DNA of 64,000 nt, from positions 62,001-126,000 of the forward strand of contig CALRQP020000005.1 in NCBI GenBank assembly GCA_943370355.1. The letters run 5' to 3'. This document shows positions 25,019-34,260 of the stretch, one piece after another. Each line of letters begins with the position of its first letter. Within the stretch, counting starts at the first letter, position 1. This DNA is from JADCGM01 sp943370355. Lineage in GTDB: Bacteria; Pseudomonadota; Alphaproteobacteria; Sphingomonadales; Sphingomonadaceae. A program made the position numbers and the translations under genes. The notes beneath the pieces are model-generated. The model saw only the letters and a list, made by a program, of their open reading frames with translations, ran no database searches and was not told the DNA's origin.

Positions 25019-26455
25019 CTACTCCGCCGCCGACTTGGCCTCATATCCAAGCACCGCCTTGGTCTCGAGGAATTCGGCGAAGGCGTGGTCGCCCCATTCG
25101 CGGCCGTTACCCGACTGTTTGTAGCCGCCGAACGGGGCCATGAAGTCGGGGCCTGCGCCGTTGATGTTGACCTGTCCGGCGCGTAGCTGCTTGGCGACGG
25201 CGCGGGCATGCTCGCGTTCGCCCTGCACATAGGCGGCGAGGCCGTAGACGGTGTCGTTGCCGACCGCGATGGCTTCCGCCTCATCCTTATAGCCGAGGAT
25301 GGTTACCACGGGTCCGAAGATTTCCTCGCGCGCGATGGTCATGTCGTTGGTCACGTCGGCGAAGACGGTTGGCTTCACATAATAGCCGGTCTCCAGCCCC
25401 TCGGGCTTGCCGGGGCCGCCGGCGACGAGCGTCGCGCCTTCCTTGATGCCCGCCTCGATGAGGCTCTGTATCTTGTTATATTGGGTTTCCGACACGACCG
25501 GGCCGATCGTCGCATTGCCGTTCGGATCGCCGGGGATCGTCGCGTCGGCAGCGGCTTTGGCGATCTGCTTGACCTCGGCCATGCTGGCGCCGGGCACGAG
25601 CATGCGCGTCGGCGCGTTGCACGACTGACCCGAGTTCATCATCACCGCCTTGACGCCGGCGGTGACGGCAGCGGTCAGATCGGCATCTTCCAGCACGATG
25701 TTCGGCGACTTGCCGCCCAGTTCCTGATGCACGCGCTTGACGGTCGGCGCGGCGGCTTTGGCGACTTCGACGCCGGCACGCGTCGAGCCGGTGAAGCTGA
25801 CCATGTCGACATCGGGATGCGCCGACAGCGCCGCACCGACGCCCGGGCCGTCGCCGTTGACGAGGTTGAACACGCCCTTGGGCACGCCTGCCGCATGCAA
25901 GATCTCGGTCCAGATATAGGCGCTGAACGGCGCAATTTCGGACGGCTTCAGCACCATCGTGCAACCGACCGCGAGCGCCGGGGCGACCTTGCAGGCGATC
26001 TGGTTCATCGGCCAGTTCCACGGCGTGATGAACGCGCAGACGCCGATCGGCTCCTTCGAGATCATCGTCGTGCCGCGCAGCTCGTCGAACTTGTAATCCT
26101 TGAGCACGGCCATCGCGGTCTGCAGATGCGCCATCCCCATCGGGGCCTGCGCCGCCTTGGCGAGCCAGGCCGGGGCACCCATTTCCTCGGTGATCGCCTC
26201 GGCCATGTCGCTGAAGCGCTTTTGATATTCGCCGAGGATTGCGCCGAGCAGGTCGAGCCGGTCCTTGACGCTCAGCTGCGAATAGCCCGGGAAGGCCGCC
26301 TTCGCCGCGGCGACCGCCGTATCGACATCGGCCTGCGCGCCGAGGCTGATCTGCCCCGCCACCGCCTCGGTCGCGGGATTGATCACATCGAGTGTCTTCG
26401 GTGCAGCCGGCGCGACCCAGGCGCCATCGATGTAGAATTGCGTGTAGTTGCGCAT
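25019..26455 (-). CDS. NAD(P)-dependent aldehyde dehydrogenase family protein
   Basis: A 478-residue ALDH-superfamily enzyme oxidising aldehydes to acids. Seen: cofactor-binding TPWNWPMNQIACKVAPAL and KPSEIAPFSAY, the FTGSTRAGVEVAK motif, the general base Glu in HQELGGKSPNIVLEDAD (about residue 244) and the catalytic Cys in NSGQSCNAPTRM (about residue 278), then EEIFGPVV. All catalytic residues are intact. The substrate is unknown; no adjacent alcohol dehydrogenase gives a hint. Preceded by GGGAG near the start. Confidence 0.94.
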   Translation of the reverse strand: MRNYTQFYIDGAWVAPAAPKTLDVINPATEAVAGQISLGAQADVDTAVAAAKAAFPGYSQLSVKDRLDLLGAILGEYQKRFSDMAEAITEEMGAPAWLAKAAQAPMGMAHLQTAMAVLKDYKFDELRGTTMISKEPIGVCAFITPWNWPMNQIACKVAPALAVGCTMVLKPSEIAPFSAYIWTEILHAAGVPKGVFNLVNGDGPGVGAALSAHPDVDMVSFTGSTRAGVEVAKAAAPTVKRVHQELGGKSPNIVLEDADLTAAVTAGVKAVMMNSGQSCNAPTRMLVPGASMAEVKQIAKAAADATIPGDPNGNATIGPVVSETQYNKIQSLIEAGIKEGATLVAGGPGKPEGLETGYYVKPTVFADVTNDMTIAREEIFGPVVTILGYKDEAEAIAVGNDTVYGLAAYVQGEREHARAVAKQLRAGQVNINGAGPDFMAPFGGYKQSGNGREWGDHAFAEFLETKAVLGYEAKSAAE

Positions 26456-26517
26456 GGCCGACTCCCAAGGATGATTTGCGCCATCCTTAGCATGCCCTTC
26501 TCACGCCACGCCTAGCG

Positions 26518-27816
26518 TTATGAGGGGTTCGCGCCCTTGCCGATCACGCTCATCGCCGCGGCCTGCATCGCATCGACCGCCGTGGCGATCGTCGGGCCGG
26601 GATCGGGCGCGAATTTGCTGCTGTGCAGGCCGGGCAGCTTGCGGGGGTCGCCGTTGGCAGCGTCCCACTTCGCCTGCGGCTGTGCGCCGACCCAGAACAT
26701 CACGCTCTCGACCCCGGCATAGCCGCGCGCGAACGCGCCGAAATCCTCGGCGGCCATCGAGGGGAGGACGCGGATCACTCGATCCCTGCCAAGCGCCGCG
26801 TCGAGCGCCGTTGTAATCCGCTTCGTGCCCGCCGGCGTGTTGAAGGTCGATTCGCTGCCTTCTTCCTGTGTGACCACCGGCAGCAGGTCGTCGGGAACGC
26901 CCGCCGCTTCGGCTTCCGCCTTGGCGACGCGCCGGATGCTCGCGACGAGCCGCTGTCGGACGACGGGGTCGTAGCTGCGGATGGTCAGCTCGAGCTTTGC
27001 CTCGTTCGAGATGATGTTGCGCTTGGTCCCGGCATGGAAGCTGCCGACAGTGACCACGGCGGGCTGGCGGGGATCATTCTCGCGGCTGACCAGAGTCTGC
27101 AGCGTCCCCACGATGCGCGCACCGATGACGATGGGATCGATGCCATTCTGCGGCTCCGAGCCATGGCTGCCGATGCCGCGCACGAGGATGTCGACCGAAT
27201 CGACATTGGCGAGCGCATAGCCGTCGGTGATCCCGACCTGTCCCGCCGGCAGGCTCGCCGAATCGTGTAAGGCCAGCGCGAAATTGGGTTTGGGGAAGCG
27301 CGTGTAGAGATTGTCGGCGAGCATCGCCTTCGCGCCGCCGACGCCCTCTTCCGCCGGCTGGCCGATCAGCATGACCGTGCCGGACCATTTGTCCCGCGTT
27401 GCCGCAAGCCGCCGCGCGAGCCCGACCCACGACGACATGTGGATGTCGTGCCCGCAGGCGTGCATCGTTGGCACCGGCTTGCCGTCGGCCCCGAGCCCCG
27501 TCGCACGGCTCGCATAGGCCAGTCCGGTTTCCTCGGCCACGGGCAGCGCGTCCATGTCGGTTCGGATGAGCAGCACCGGGCCGAGGCCGTTCTTCATGAC
27601 CGCGACGATCCCGGTCTTGCCGACACCCGTCGTCACCTCATAGCCGAGCCCGGCGATCTCCTTGACCAGCCGCGCCGAGGTCGCGACTTCCTGAAAGCCA
27701 AGTTCGGGATGCGCATGCAGGTCCCTGTAGAGCGCGACGAGCTTCGCATTTTCATCCGGCGCGGGCGCGGCCCCCACCAAGCTTGCCAGCAGCAGCGGCG
27801 CGATCAGTCGGCGCAT
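26518..27816 (-). CDS. Exported M20 family amidohydrolase (M20D type)
   Basis: A 432-residue metal-dependent amidohydrolase with a signal peptide (LIAPLLLASLVGAAPA). The start at 27816 has GGGGAG seven bases upstream; longer in-frame starts lack this. M20D metal ligands are seen in RTDMDALPV, the HACGHDIHMSS motif (Cys-Gly-His-Asp-x-His), PAEEGVGGAKAM with the Glu pair, and a late His in the C-terminal domain. Relatives hydrolyse N-acyl amino acids, hippurate or indole-acetyl amino acids; the substrate here is not predictable. Probably periplasmic. Confidence 0.92.
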   Translation of the reverse strand: MRRLIAPLLLASLVGAAPAPDENAKLVALYRDLHAHPELGFQEVATSARLVKEIAGLGYEVTTGVGKTGIVAVMKNGLGPVLLIRTDMDALPVAEETGLAYASRATGLGADGKPVPTMHACGHDIHMSSWVGLARRLAATRDKWSGTVMLIGQPAEEGVGGAKAMLADNLYTRFPKPNFALALHDSASLPAGQVGITDGYALANVDSVDILVRGIGSHGSEPQNGIDPIVIGARIVGTLQTLVSRENDPRQPAVVTVGSFHAGTKRNIISNEAKLELTIRSYDPVVRQRLVASIRRVAKAEAEAAGVPDDLLPVVTQEEGSESTFNTPAGTKRITTALDAALGRDRVIRVLPSMAAEDFGAFARGYAGVESVMFWVGAQPQAKWDAANGDPRKLPGLHSSKFAPDPGPTIATAVDAMQAAAMSVIGKGANPS

Positions 27817-27947
27817 TCCCGTCTCCCCGTTGAACATGGGGAGCCTAGGCCAATTGCGAACCGGTCGGCAACTTGCGGATTCGCTTGCCCGTTGCGGTAG
27901 ACGACGCCGTTCGAACACCCAGTCCGGTTGAGCGAACATCCGAGCCA

Positions 27948-27987
27948 AGGGGCGGGACCATGTGCTTTCCACACCGATCCCGCCCCT
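27948..27987 (-). terminator. Putative hairpin terminator downstream of the NTF2-like gene
   Basis: A perfect 10-bp inverted repeat, AGGGGCGGGA and its complement, with a 20-base loop that can itself pair in part. It lies 51 bases past the stop of the minus-strand NTF2-like gene. The tail is not T-rich, so intrinsic termination is uncertain. Confidence 0.5.
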
Positions 27988-28038
27988 CAATCCCAGCAGC
28001 GCAGGCCTCATTCCTTGCAGGTCGAGACCAGGGCCGCC

Positions 28039-28518
28039 TTACTTCTCCGGCATCGCGGAGGAGTGCAGGTGGTCGATCTTCCACGCCCCATCCTCGTAGC
28101 GGTAGATGAACGAGTAGCGCGCCTTGACGTCGGTCTTCACGCCCGTCTCCGGATTGGTGAGCGCCACGGTCCACGTACCGACGCGCGAGGCGGTCTTGCA
28201 GTCGATCTCCACGGTCGATGTGTTGATCGTCCCGACCGGATTGTTCTTCAGGAAGGAGACGAAATAGTCGCGAACCTCGGCCGGTGTGGTCCGCGGCTTG
28301 TTGGACACGGTCGCCAGCAGCACCGGCTCCTTGGTGAACAGCGCCGTGACGGCGTCGGGATTCTTGGTCGCCCAAGCGTCGTTGAACTGGGCGAACTGCG
28401 CCTCAACGGCTGCCGGGGTCGCTGCTGGGCAGCCCTTTGCGCCGGCTTTGTGATTATGGGCCTGCGCGGCGGTGGCGGTCATGGCCAAGGCGGTCGCGGC
28501 GAAAATGGCAGTCTTCAT
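28039..28518 (-). CDS. Exported SnoaL/NTF2-like protein (SgcJ/EcaC or DUF4440 type)
   Basis: A 159-residue protein with a clear signal peptide (MKTAIFAATALAMTATAAQA). An NTF2-like cone domain of about 125 residues follows. It has the helix EAQFAQFNDAWATKNPDAVTALF, the strand block KARYSFIYRYEDGAWKIDHLHSS and a single Cys pair (Cys30 and one in EIDCKTA), which may form a disulfide in the periplasm. Family members bind small ligands or act as isomerases; no function is assigned. GAGGA lies before the ATG. Confidence 0.85.
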   Translation of the reverse strand: MKTAIFAATALAMTATAAQAHNHKAGAKGCPAATPAAVEAQFAQFNDAWATKNPDAVTALFTKEPVLLATVSNKPRTTPAEVRDYFVSFLKNNPVGTINTSTVEIDCKTASRVGTWTVALTNPETGVKTDVKARYSFIYRYEDGAWKIDHLHSSAMPEK

Positions 28519-28767
28519 CTCTGTTTTCCTCGTATTCGGTGAAAGTATGAACCGGATACAGGACGGGGCGGCGGGGACCGGGCAGGCCACGACGGCATCG
28601 GCATGTATCCGATGCGGTCCGACATCACGATGCGACCATAAAAGTCGGCATCGCCAGAGGGGCCCGGCCCGCTGAGCGCGGATTTGGTAAGCCTCCGTAA
28701 CGAATTCAAGAGGGCGGCAGAATTCAACCGGCAGCTGAAGTCGTTCAAGGCGAGGTAACGCCGCTCG

Positions 28768-29310
28768 TCAGTCGCCGTCGAACGCCATCAGGGCTTCGAC
28801 CTTGATCCCGGCATCGCGCAGGCGCGCAGCGCCACCGAGGTCAGGCAAGTCGATCACAAAGGCTGCCGTGTCCACCACCGCACCCGCCTGCCGTAGCAGC
28901 TGAACTCCAGCCAGCGCGGTCCCTCCCGTTGCGATCAAATCGTCGATGAGCAGCACCCGCGCGCCCGGTGTGCAGGCATCGGCATGCATCTCGATCCGGT
29001 CCTGCCCATATTCGAGCGCATAATTCACGCCAATCGTCGTGCCGGGCAGCTTGTTCTTCTTGCGCAGCAGCAGCACGCCCAAGCCCAGCCGGTGCGCGAG
29101 TGCCGCGCCGAATACGAACCCGCGTGCCTCGACCCCGGCGATCAGGTCGAGATTACCGGCATCGACCCGCTCGGCCAGCCGCTCGATGGTCAGCCCGAAG
29201 CCTTTGCCGTCGAGCAGCAGCGTCGTGATGTCGCGAAATGCGATGCCCGGTTTGGGATAATCGTGGATGGTGCGGATCAGCGCCGCGAGATCGCTGTTGT
29301 CGCTGGTCAT
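28768..29310 (-). CDS. apt: Adenine phosphoribosyltransferase
   Basis: Converts adenine and PRPP to AMP, salvaging purine, including adenine released by MTA phosphorylase. The 180-residue protein has the N-terminal IRTIHDYPKPGIAFRDITTLL motif, the GVEARGFVFGAALAHRLG helix and the PRPP-binding loop VLLIDDLIATGGTALAG (about residues 119-135). Length is standard. It begins 16 bp downstream of the M23 peptidase stop on the same strand, so the two may be co-transcribed, an unusual pairing. Confidence 0.96.
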   Translation of the reverse strand: MTSDNSDLAALIRTIHDYPKPGIAFRDITTLLLDGKGFGLTIERLAERVDAGNLDLIAGVEARGFVFGAALAHRLGLGVLLLRKKNKLPGTTIGVNYALEYGQDRIEMHADACTPGARVLLIDDLIATGGTALAGVQLLRQAGAVVDTAAFVIDLPDLGGAARLRDAGIKVEALMAFDGD

Positions 29311-29326
29311 CGTGCGCGCTGACGCA

Positions 29327-30838
29327 TCAGCCGCGCTTGGCGCCCTTGGTCTCGACCTCGGCCGTCTGAGCGCCGCCGGCGCGGACGCGCTTCAGGCGGC
29401 CCATTTCGGCCTTGAAGCGGCCGAGCTCGCCACCGGCCAGCTGCGTGCCTGCCGCAAACTTTGCGCCGCGCGGGTCGATGGCGTTGCCGTTCTGCCAGAC
29501 TTCGTAGTGGAGGTGCGGACCCGTTGACATACCGGTCGATCCGACGAGACCGACGCGCTCGCCCTGGCCGATACGCTCGCCGACGCGGACGTTGATGCGG
29601 CTCAGATGGGCATAGGCGGTGGCCAAGCCCTTACCATGGTCGATCATGACATAATTGCCGTGGCCGCCGTGCCAGCCCGCGAATTTCACCGTGCCGCCGG
29701 CTGCGGCCATGACCGGCGCGCCCATGCCGGCCCCGAAGTCGACACCCTTGTGCAGTCGCGAATAGCCGAGGATCGGGTGCATGCGGAAGCCGAAGCCCGA
29801 GGTCAGGTGCGCGCCATCGACGGGCGTGCGCATCAGGCCCTTGCGGGCGCTGGTGCCGTCCGACAGGAAGAATTGCGATTTGCCGCCGCTGAGCGGCCAG
29901 CGCATGACGGCGGCATCCTTGCGGCCATCGACGGCGGCATACAGCAGCTGGCCGGTCTCGGTCTCACCCGTCTCGGCGCGGCGATGTGCGACGATGAGGT
30001 CGAAGCGGTCGGAGCCGCGCACGTCACGGCTGATGTCGAGCCGGTAGCTCAGCGCCTTGATCGCCTCGGCAACGACATTGCCGGGCAGGCCAGCCCCGCG
30101 CGCGGCGCGATAGAGGCTGGAGCCGACGCGGCCGCTGATCCGCAGCGGCGTGTTGTCGACAGCGATCGGAATACGCTTGAGCGCCAGCGAACCATCCTCG
30201 GCGCGGTTGACCTCGACCTTGAGGTCAAACGCGGCGCGGAAGGCAAGACTCTCGAGCGGGCGCGGCATGCTCTTGTTGTCGCGGCGGCCGAGCACGACGT
30301 CGAAGCTGGTGCCCGGTCGAACGCTCTTCAGCGGTACCGCGCTGGCGAGCATGTCGGTGAGCGTATGAACTTCGCTCGCGCCGACGCCGGCCCGGCGCAG
30401 TGCACCGCCGACGCTGTCAGAAGCGCGCAGGCGGGCGGTGACTTCGACGCGCGGGCGCTCGGGCGCCTCGGCAAGGCGGAGGACGCGATTGGTCGGGGCG
30501 GTTTCAGCGCCCGTGGTGCCGCCGAGCGCCAGCGGCTGGATTTCATCGGGGGCGCTGAGCGCGAGTTGCGACGGCAGCAGGGCAGGGTGGACGGCGGTCG
30601 GCAGGCTGACGGGGTGCAGTCCCAGCGTGATCGCGCCGTAGGACAGTGCCGCCAGCGTCGCGAGGCCGCGCCACCAGGTGCGCGAGCCAATGGCATTGCC
30701 CAGATCGACGGCCAGCTCGACATCGGCCAGTGCCGCGAGATCGACGGCGGGAAGCGAGGCAATCCGGCTCCGGACTGCGGGAAGAGGACCGACATAGGCA
30801 AGTGCGCCGTCGAATGCGCGCAATGCTGGTTGAAACAC
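29327..30838 (-). CDS. Membrane-anchored M23 family peptidoglycan endopeptidase
   Basis: A 503-residue cell-wall hydrolase. A membrane anchor lies near residues 55-78. The long middle region holds an OapA/LysM-like stretch (ASDSVGGALRRAGVGASEVHTLTDML) and a beta-rich domain. The C-terminal lysostaphin-type M23 domain (about 345-470) has intact zinc ligands: HKGVDFG (His-x3-Asp) and HLHYE (His-x-His), plus the catalytic His in YAHLS. It probably cuts peptide crosslinks during growth or division. The start is GTG at 30838, with no close purine-rich site, so the exact start is uncertain. Confidence 0.92.
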   Translation of the reverse strand: MFQPALRAFDGALAYVGPLPAVRSRIASLPAVDLAALADVELAVDLGNAIGSRTWWRGLATLAALSYGAITLGLHPVSLPTAVHPALLPSQLALSAPDEIQPLALGGTTGAETAPTNRVLRLAEAPERPRVEVTARLRASDSVGGALRRAGVGASEVHTLTDMLASAVPLKSVRPGTSFDVVLGRRDNKSMPRPLESLAFRAAFDLKVEVNRAEDGSLALKRIPIAVDNTPLRISGRVGSSLYRAARGAGLPGNVVAEAIKALSYRLDISRDVRGSDRFDLIVAHRRAETGETETGQLLYAAVDGRKDAAVMRWPLSGGKSQFFLSDGTSARKGLMRTPVDGAHLTSGFGFRMHPILGYSRLHKGVDFGAGMGAPVMAAAGGTVKFAGWHGGHGNYVMIDHGKGLATAYAHLSRINVRVGERIGQGERVGLVGSTGMSTGPHLHYEVWQNGNAIDPRGAKFAAGTQLAGGELGRFKAEMGRLKRVRAGGAQTAEVETKGAKRG

Positions 30839-31254
30839 TGTTTTGAAGCCCCCGCCCCGAAAAACCGCCCAGAAAACTAGGGAAGTGCGACCCGCCCCGT
30901 TGCGAAACTGAAACTGTCTGCCGGTCAGGTTAATGTCAATTAAACGACGCGGTGATTTGCCGGGGATTGCGGCGAAGCGAAGGGGTTAGCTGGGTGAGTT
31001 GAGTCCCGGTTTTGGAAAGGTGCCTCAGGTTACGCAAAAGGAAGCGGACTCTCGTGCGTCGCACCGACCGTTTCGCCCCCGTCCAGGGCCACCGCTTCGC
31101 CCCATATTTTGTGTCCTGACATCCATCCACCACATAGTCTTGAATCCGTCATGCAAACATGCAACGTTTGCGTCGGGTCGCCCGTTGTGGGGGGTGCGAT
31201 GAAGCGTCGGGATCAACGCTTGTTCTGTGGGGCAGCCGTCCCCAAGTCGAGGCC
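30839..31254. other. 416-bp intergenic region between divergent genes
   Basis: Separates the M23 peptidase (minus) from the helicase (plus). A perfect TTGACA box occurs on the minus strand at 30934-30939, but the element 17 bases downstream (CAGTTT) is a poor -10, so it is only a weak candidate. An inverted repeat GCAAAC-N7-GTTTGC spans 31153-31171. An in-frame ATG at 31159 would extend the helicase by 32 residues that look non-coding. No gene was recognised. Confidence 0.5.
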
Positions 31255-33906
31255 ATGAGCGGTCTCGCCCCAGCTTCGCTGACCGCCGTTCTCGGCCCCA
31301 CAAACACGGGCAAGACGCATCTCGCCGTCGAACGGATGTGCGGTCACAGCTCCGGCATGATCGGCTTCCCGCTGCGGCTGCTCGCCCGCGAAGTCTATGA
31401 CCGCGTCGTCAAGATCAAGGGTGCGGCGCAGGTGGCGTTGATCACCGGCGAAGAGAAGATCCTGCCCGACAGCGCCCGCTATTTCCTGTGCACGGCGGAA
31501 TCGATGCCGAGCGACCGGCAGGTGTCCTTCCTCGCGCTTGATGAGGCGCAGACCGGCGCCGATCTCGAACGCGGCCATGTGTTCACCGACCGGCTGCTGC
31601 ACATGCGCGGCTATTCGGAAACGATGCTACTGGGCTCGGAGACGCTGCGGCCGCTGATCCGCCGCTTGCTGCCCGATGCTGATATCGTCACGCGCCCGCG
31701 CTTTTCGACGCTGTCCTATGCGGGGCCGAAGAAACTGTCGCGACTGCCCAAGCGGTCGGCGATCGTCGCCTTCACCGCGCAGGATGTCTATGCGCTCGCC
31801 GAGATGCTGCGCCGTCACAAGGGCGGGGCCGCCGTCGTGATGGGCGGCCTGTCTCCGCGCACCCGCAACGCGCAGGTCGAAATGTATCAGTCGGGCGAGG
31901 TGGATTATCTCGTCGCGACCGATGCGATCGGCATGGGCCTCAACATGGACATCGGCCATGTCGCCTTCGCGTCGCTCAGCAAATATGACGGCAGCCGGCA
32001 TCGCCGCCTGACCACGGCTGAAATGGCGCAGATCGCGGGCCGGGCCGGGCGCTACCAGAAGGATGGCAGCTTCGGGATCGTCCAGCTCGGCAAGGAAGAG
32101 GCGCGGGGCTTCGAGCCCGAAGAGATTGAGGCGATCGAGGGGCACAGCTTCCCGCCGCTGACCCAGCTCGTATGGCGCAACGCCCGGCTTGATTTCGGCT
32201 CGCTGGTGCGGCTGCTCGGCTCGCTCGACGAACGGCCGCGCTCGCCGGACTTGGTTCGCGCCGGCGACGCGATCGACCATGCCGTGCTCAAGCGGCTCGC
32301 GAGCGACGACGAGATCGCCGGCCGCGTCTGCACGCCGGGGCGGCTGCAACGCCTGTGGGCGGCGTGCAGCCTGCCGGACTATCGCAAGACCGGGCCGGAG
32401 CAGCATGCCCGGCTGGTCGGGCGCATCTTCCGGCATCTGTCGGAAGGCGACGGCACCATTCCGCCCGAATGGATCAATGCCGAGGTCACCCAGCTCGACA
32501 ATGTGAATGGCGACATCGCAACGCTCAGCGACCGGATTGCTGCCGCCCGCACCTGGACCTATGCCGCGCACCGCGGCGACTGGCTTGCCGATGCGCGCCA
32601 TTGGGCGGAGCGTACCCGGGCGCTCGAGGACAAATTGTCGGACGCCCTGCACCAGCGTCTGACCCAGCGCTTCGTCGACCGCCGCACGGCTGTGCTGCTC
32701 AAGGATCTGAAGGCGCGCGACCGCGACCTCGGCGTCGACATCGATGCCGATGGATCGGTCTTCGTCGAAGGCGAGGCCATCGGCACCCTCGCGGGCTTCC
32801 GCTTCATGGCGGATCCGTCGGCAAAGGCTGGCGAGAAGCGCATGCTGCTCGCCGCCGCCGAGCGCCGCCTGGCCAGCGAATTCGCGCGCCGCGCCAAATT
32901 GCTCGCGGCATCGGCGGACTCTTCGTTCGCGCTGGTGTTTGACGGGACAATGCCGCCGCGCATCACCTGGAACGGTGCCCGGATCGGTCTGCTCGCGCAG
33001 GGCCGCGATGCGTTGCATGCGAAGGTCACGCTGGACCGTAGTTTGGCGGTGCTGACGGCTGCCGACCGGGTGCTCGTGACGGCGCGGCTTGCCGCATGGC
33101 TGGAGGCGCAGGAGGAACGGCACCTTGCCCCCCTAGTACGCGTGGCAACACTTGCCGGCCTCAACATTGTGCGCGTCCCCTCCCCGCCGGGGAGGGGCAG
33201 GGGTGGGGACATCGAAGCGAGTTCCACGTCGAGCGACGAATGCGCCGTCATCCCCACCCCTACCCCTCCCCAGAGGGGAGGGGACGCAAAGCCCTCGCCT
33301 CTCTCCCCCGCCGCACGCGGCCTCGTCGTCCAGCTCGTCGAAAATCTCGGCTGCCTCGTGCGCGAGCGCGTCGCCGCGCAGATCGAGGCGCTGACCCGCG
33401 CCGACCGCAAGGCGCTTGCCGACGGCGGCGTGAAGCTCGGCGTCGCGCATGCCTTTATCCCCGCGCTGCTCCGGCCCGAGCCGACGCGCTGGCGGCTCGC
33501 GCTCTGGGCGGTGCACCGCGGCGTGCTCGCCGCACCGCCGCCGCCTGCGCCGGGCCGCGTGTCGGTCGAGGTGCTGCCTGACGCGCCGGCTAATTTCTAC
33601 GACGTCGCCGGCTTCTGGCCGGTCGGGGCCGAGGCGGTTCGTATCGACATTGTCGAGCGCTTGGCCCGCGCGATGCACGAAAAGCGCGACGGGAAAGCCG
33701 CCTTCGTGCCCGATATCATGTGGCAGACGAGCGCCGGTCTCAGCCGCGAGGGCTTTGCCCGGCTGATGCGGGCGCTCGGTTACAAATTGCGGGTGGTCGA
33801 CGGCACGCCCGCCTTCGAGTGGCGCGGGCTCAGGCGGGAGCAGATTCGCCCGCCCCGCGTTAACGACGCATCGCCCTTTGCTGTCCTTGCGAGCATCAGG
33901 AGGTAA
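31255..33906 (+). CDS. SUV3-like DExH RNA helicase with an in-frame repeat insertion
   Basis: An 883-residue helicase related to mitochondrial SUV3 (Ski2-like superfamily 2). Seen: Walker A GPTNTGKT (residues 14-21), DEAQ box in LALDEAQTGADLERGH, the SAT-like region, and motif VI AQIAGRAGRYQKDG. The SUV3 C-terminal region follows to about residue 630. Residues about 640-678 (PSPPGRGRGGD...PTPTPPQRGGD) are encoded by a palindromic repeat and look like an insertion. Conserved sequence resumes with LSPAARGLVVQLVENLGCLVRERV. The start MSGLAPASL puts Walker A at the normal distance. The S4-domain gene follows after 5 bp. Confidence 0.9.
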   Translation: MSGLAPASLTAVLGPTNTGKTHLAVERMCGHSSGMIGFPLRLLAREVYDRVVKIKGAAQVALITGEEKILPDSARYFLCTAESMPSDRQVSFLALDEAQTGADLERGHVFTDRLLHMRGYSETMLLGSETLRPLIRRLLPDADIVTRPRFSTLSYAGPKKLSRLPKRSAIVAFTAQDVYALAEMLRRHKGGAAVVMGGLSPRTRNAQVEMYQSGEVDYLVATDAIGMGLNMDIGHVAFASLSKYDGSRHRRLTTAEMAQIAGRAGRYQKDGSFGIVQLGKEEARGFEPEEIEAIEGHSFPPLTQLVWRNARLDFGSLVRLLGSLDERPRSPDLVRAGDAIDHAVLKRLASDDEIAGRVCTPGRLQRLWAACSLPDYRKTGPEQHARLVGRIFRHLSEGDGTIPPEWINAEVTQLDNVNGDIATLSDRIAAARTWTYAAHRGDWLADARHWAERTRALEDKLSDALHQRLTQRFVDRRTAVLLKDLKARDRDLGVDIDADGSVFVEGEAIGTLAGFRFMADPSAKAGEKRMLLAAAERRLASEFARRAKLLAASADSSFALVFDGTMPPRITWNGARIGLLAQGRDALHAKVTLDRSLAVLTAADRVLVTARLAAWLEAQEERHLAPLVRVATLAGLNIVRVPSPPGRGRGGDIEASSTSSDECAVIPTPTPPQRGGDAKPSPLSPAARGLVVQLVENLGCLVRERVAAQIEALTRADRKALADGGVKLGVAHAFIPALLRPEPTRWRLALWAVHRGVLAAPPPPAPGRVSVEVLPDAPANFYDVAGFWPVGAEAVRIDIVERLARAMHEKRDGKAAFVPDIMWQTSAGLSREGFARLMRALGYKLRVVDGTPAFEWRGLRREQIRPPRVNDASPFAVLASIRR
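33173..33287. repeat. 115-bp double-hairpin palindromic repeat inside the helicase gene
   Basis: Two arms of about 38 bases are near-perfect inverted copies: the left begins GCGTCCCCTCCCC, the right ends in its complement. Each arm is itself a hairpin (CCCCTCCCC-GCC-GGGGAGGGG on the left; CCCCTCCCC-AGA-GGGGAGGGG on the right) followed by a GGGG(T/C)AGGGGTGGGGA-like block. About 36 unique bases lie in the centre. The organisation is that of a paired REP element (BIME-like). It is read through in frame, adding about 38 low-complexity residues. Confidence 0.85.
33898..33903 (+). promoter_or_regulatory. Strong Shine-Dalgarno AGGAGG fixing a TTG start
   Basis: A perfect AGGAGG sits over the helicase stop codon, eight bases before TTG at 33912. 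No ATG or GTG is suitably placed for the S4 protein, so this site supports initiation at the rare TTG codon. Confidence 0.8.
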
Positions 33907-33911
33907 CGCCT

Positions 33912-34211
33912 TTGGTCTACGGTCCCGGACTTCGTCTCGACAAATGGTTGTGGTTTGCCCGGCTGACGAAGAGCCGGACCAAGGCACAGGAACTGGCGGA
34001 AAGCCGCCATCTGAGACTGGACGGGAGGGTGATCGACCGGGCGTCCGCACTGGTCCGCCCCGGATCGGTAATCAGTTTTCCGCAGGGCGACGCGGTCAGG
34101 GTCGTTCGCGTCGAGGCACTTGGCGACCGTCGCGGGCCTGCCGAACAGACCTGGCATCTCTACAGCGATCTCTCCAAGCCGCAGTTTGCGTTGACGGCCT
34201 CCGCCGCCTGA
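33912..34211 (+). CDS. S4-domain RNA-binding protein (Hsp15-like)
   Basis: A 99-residue protein with an N-terminal S4 RNA-binding domain: LRLDKWLWFARLTKSRTKAQELAESRHLRLDGRVI (helix-turn-helix-like alpha-L motif, residues 7-42). A strand block and a short tail follow. It resembles Hsp15, which binds stalled 50S subunits carrying peptidyl-tRNA. The start is TTG at 33912. It lies 5 bp downstream of the helicase, an arrangement fitting shared RNA or ribosome quality-control work; that link is inferred. Confidence 0.9.
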   Translation: MVYGPGLRLDKWLWFARLTKSRTKAQELAESRHLRLDGRVIDRASALVRPGSVISFPQGDAVRVVRVEALGDRRGPAEQTWHLYSDLSKPQFALTASAA

Positions 34212-34260
34212 CGCTAGCAAGGCGGGGACGAGATTTTCAGCTAAGGGTGGGATTGCGCCG

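Noticed and set aside
28515..28748. A 77-codon minus-strand frame between the NTF2-like gene and apt
   Set aside because: No motif, no ribosome site, and it covers the likely promoter of the NTF2-like gene.
33173..33287. A frameshift or two separate genes at the Pro/Gly-rich segment of the helicase
   Set aside because: The frame is continuous on both sides and the C-terminal domain resumes at once; a repeat insertion explains it better.
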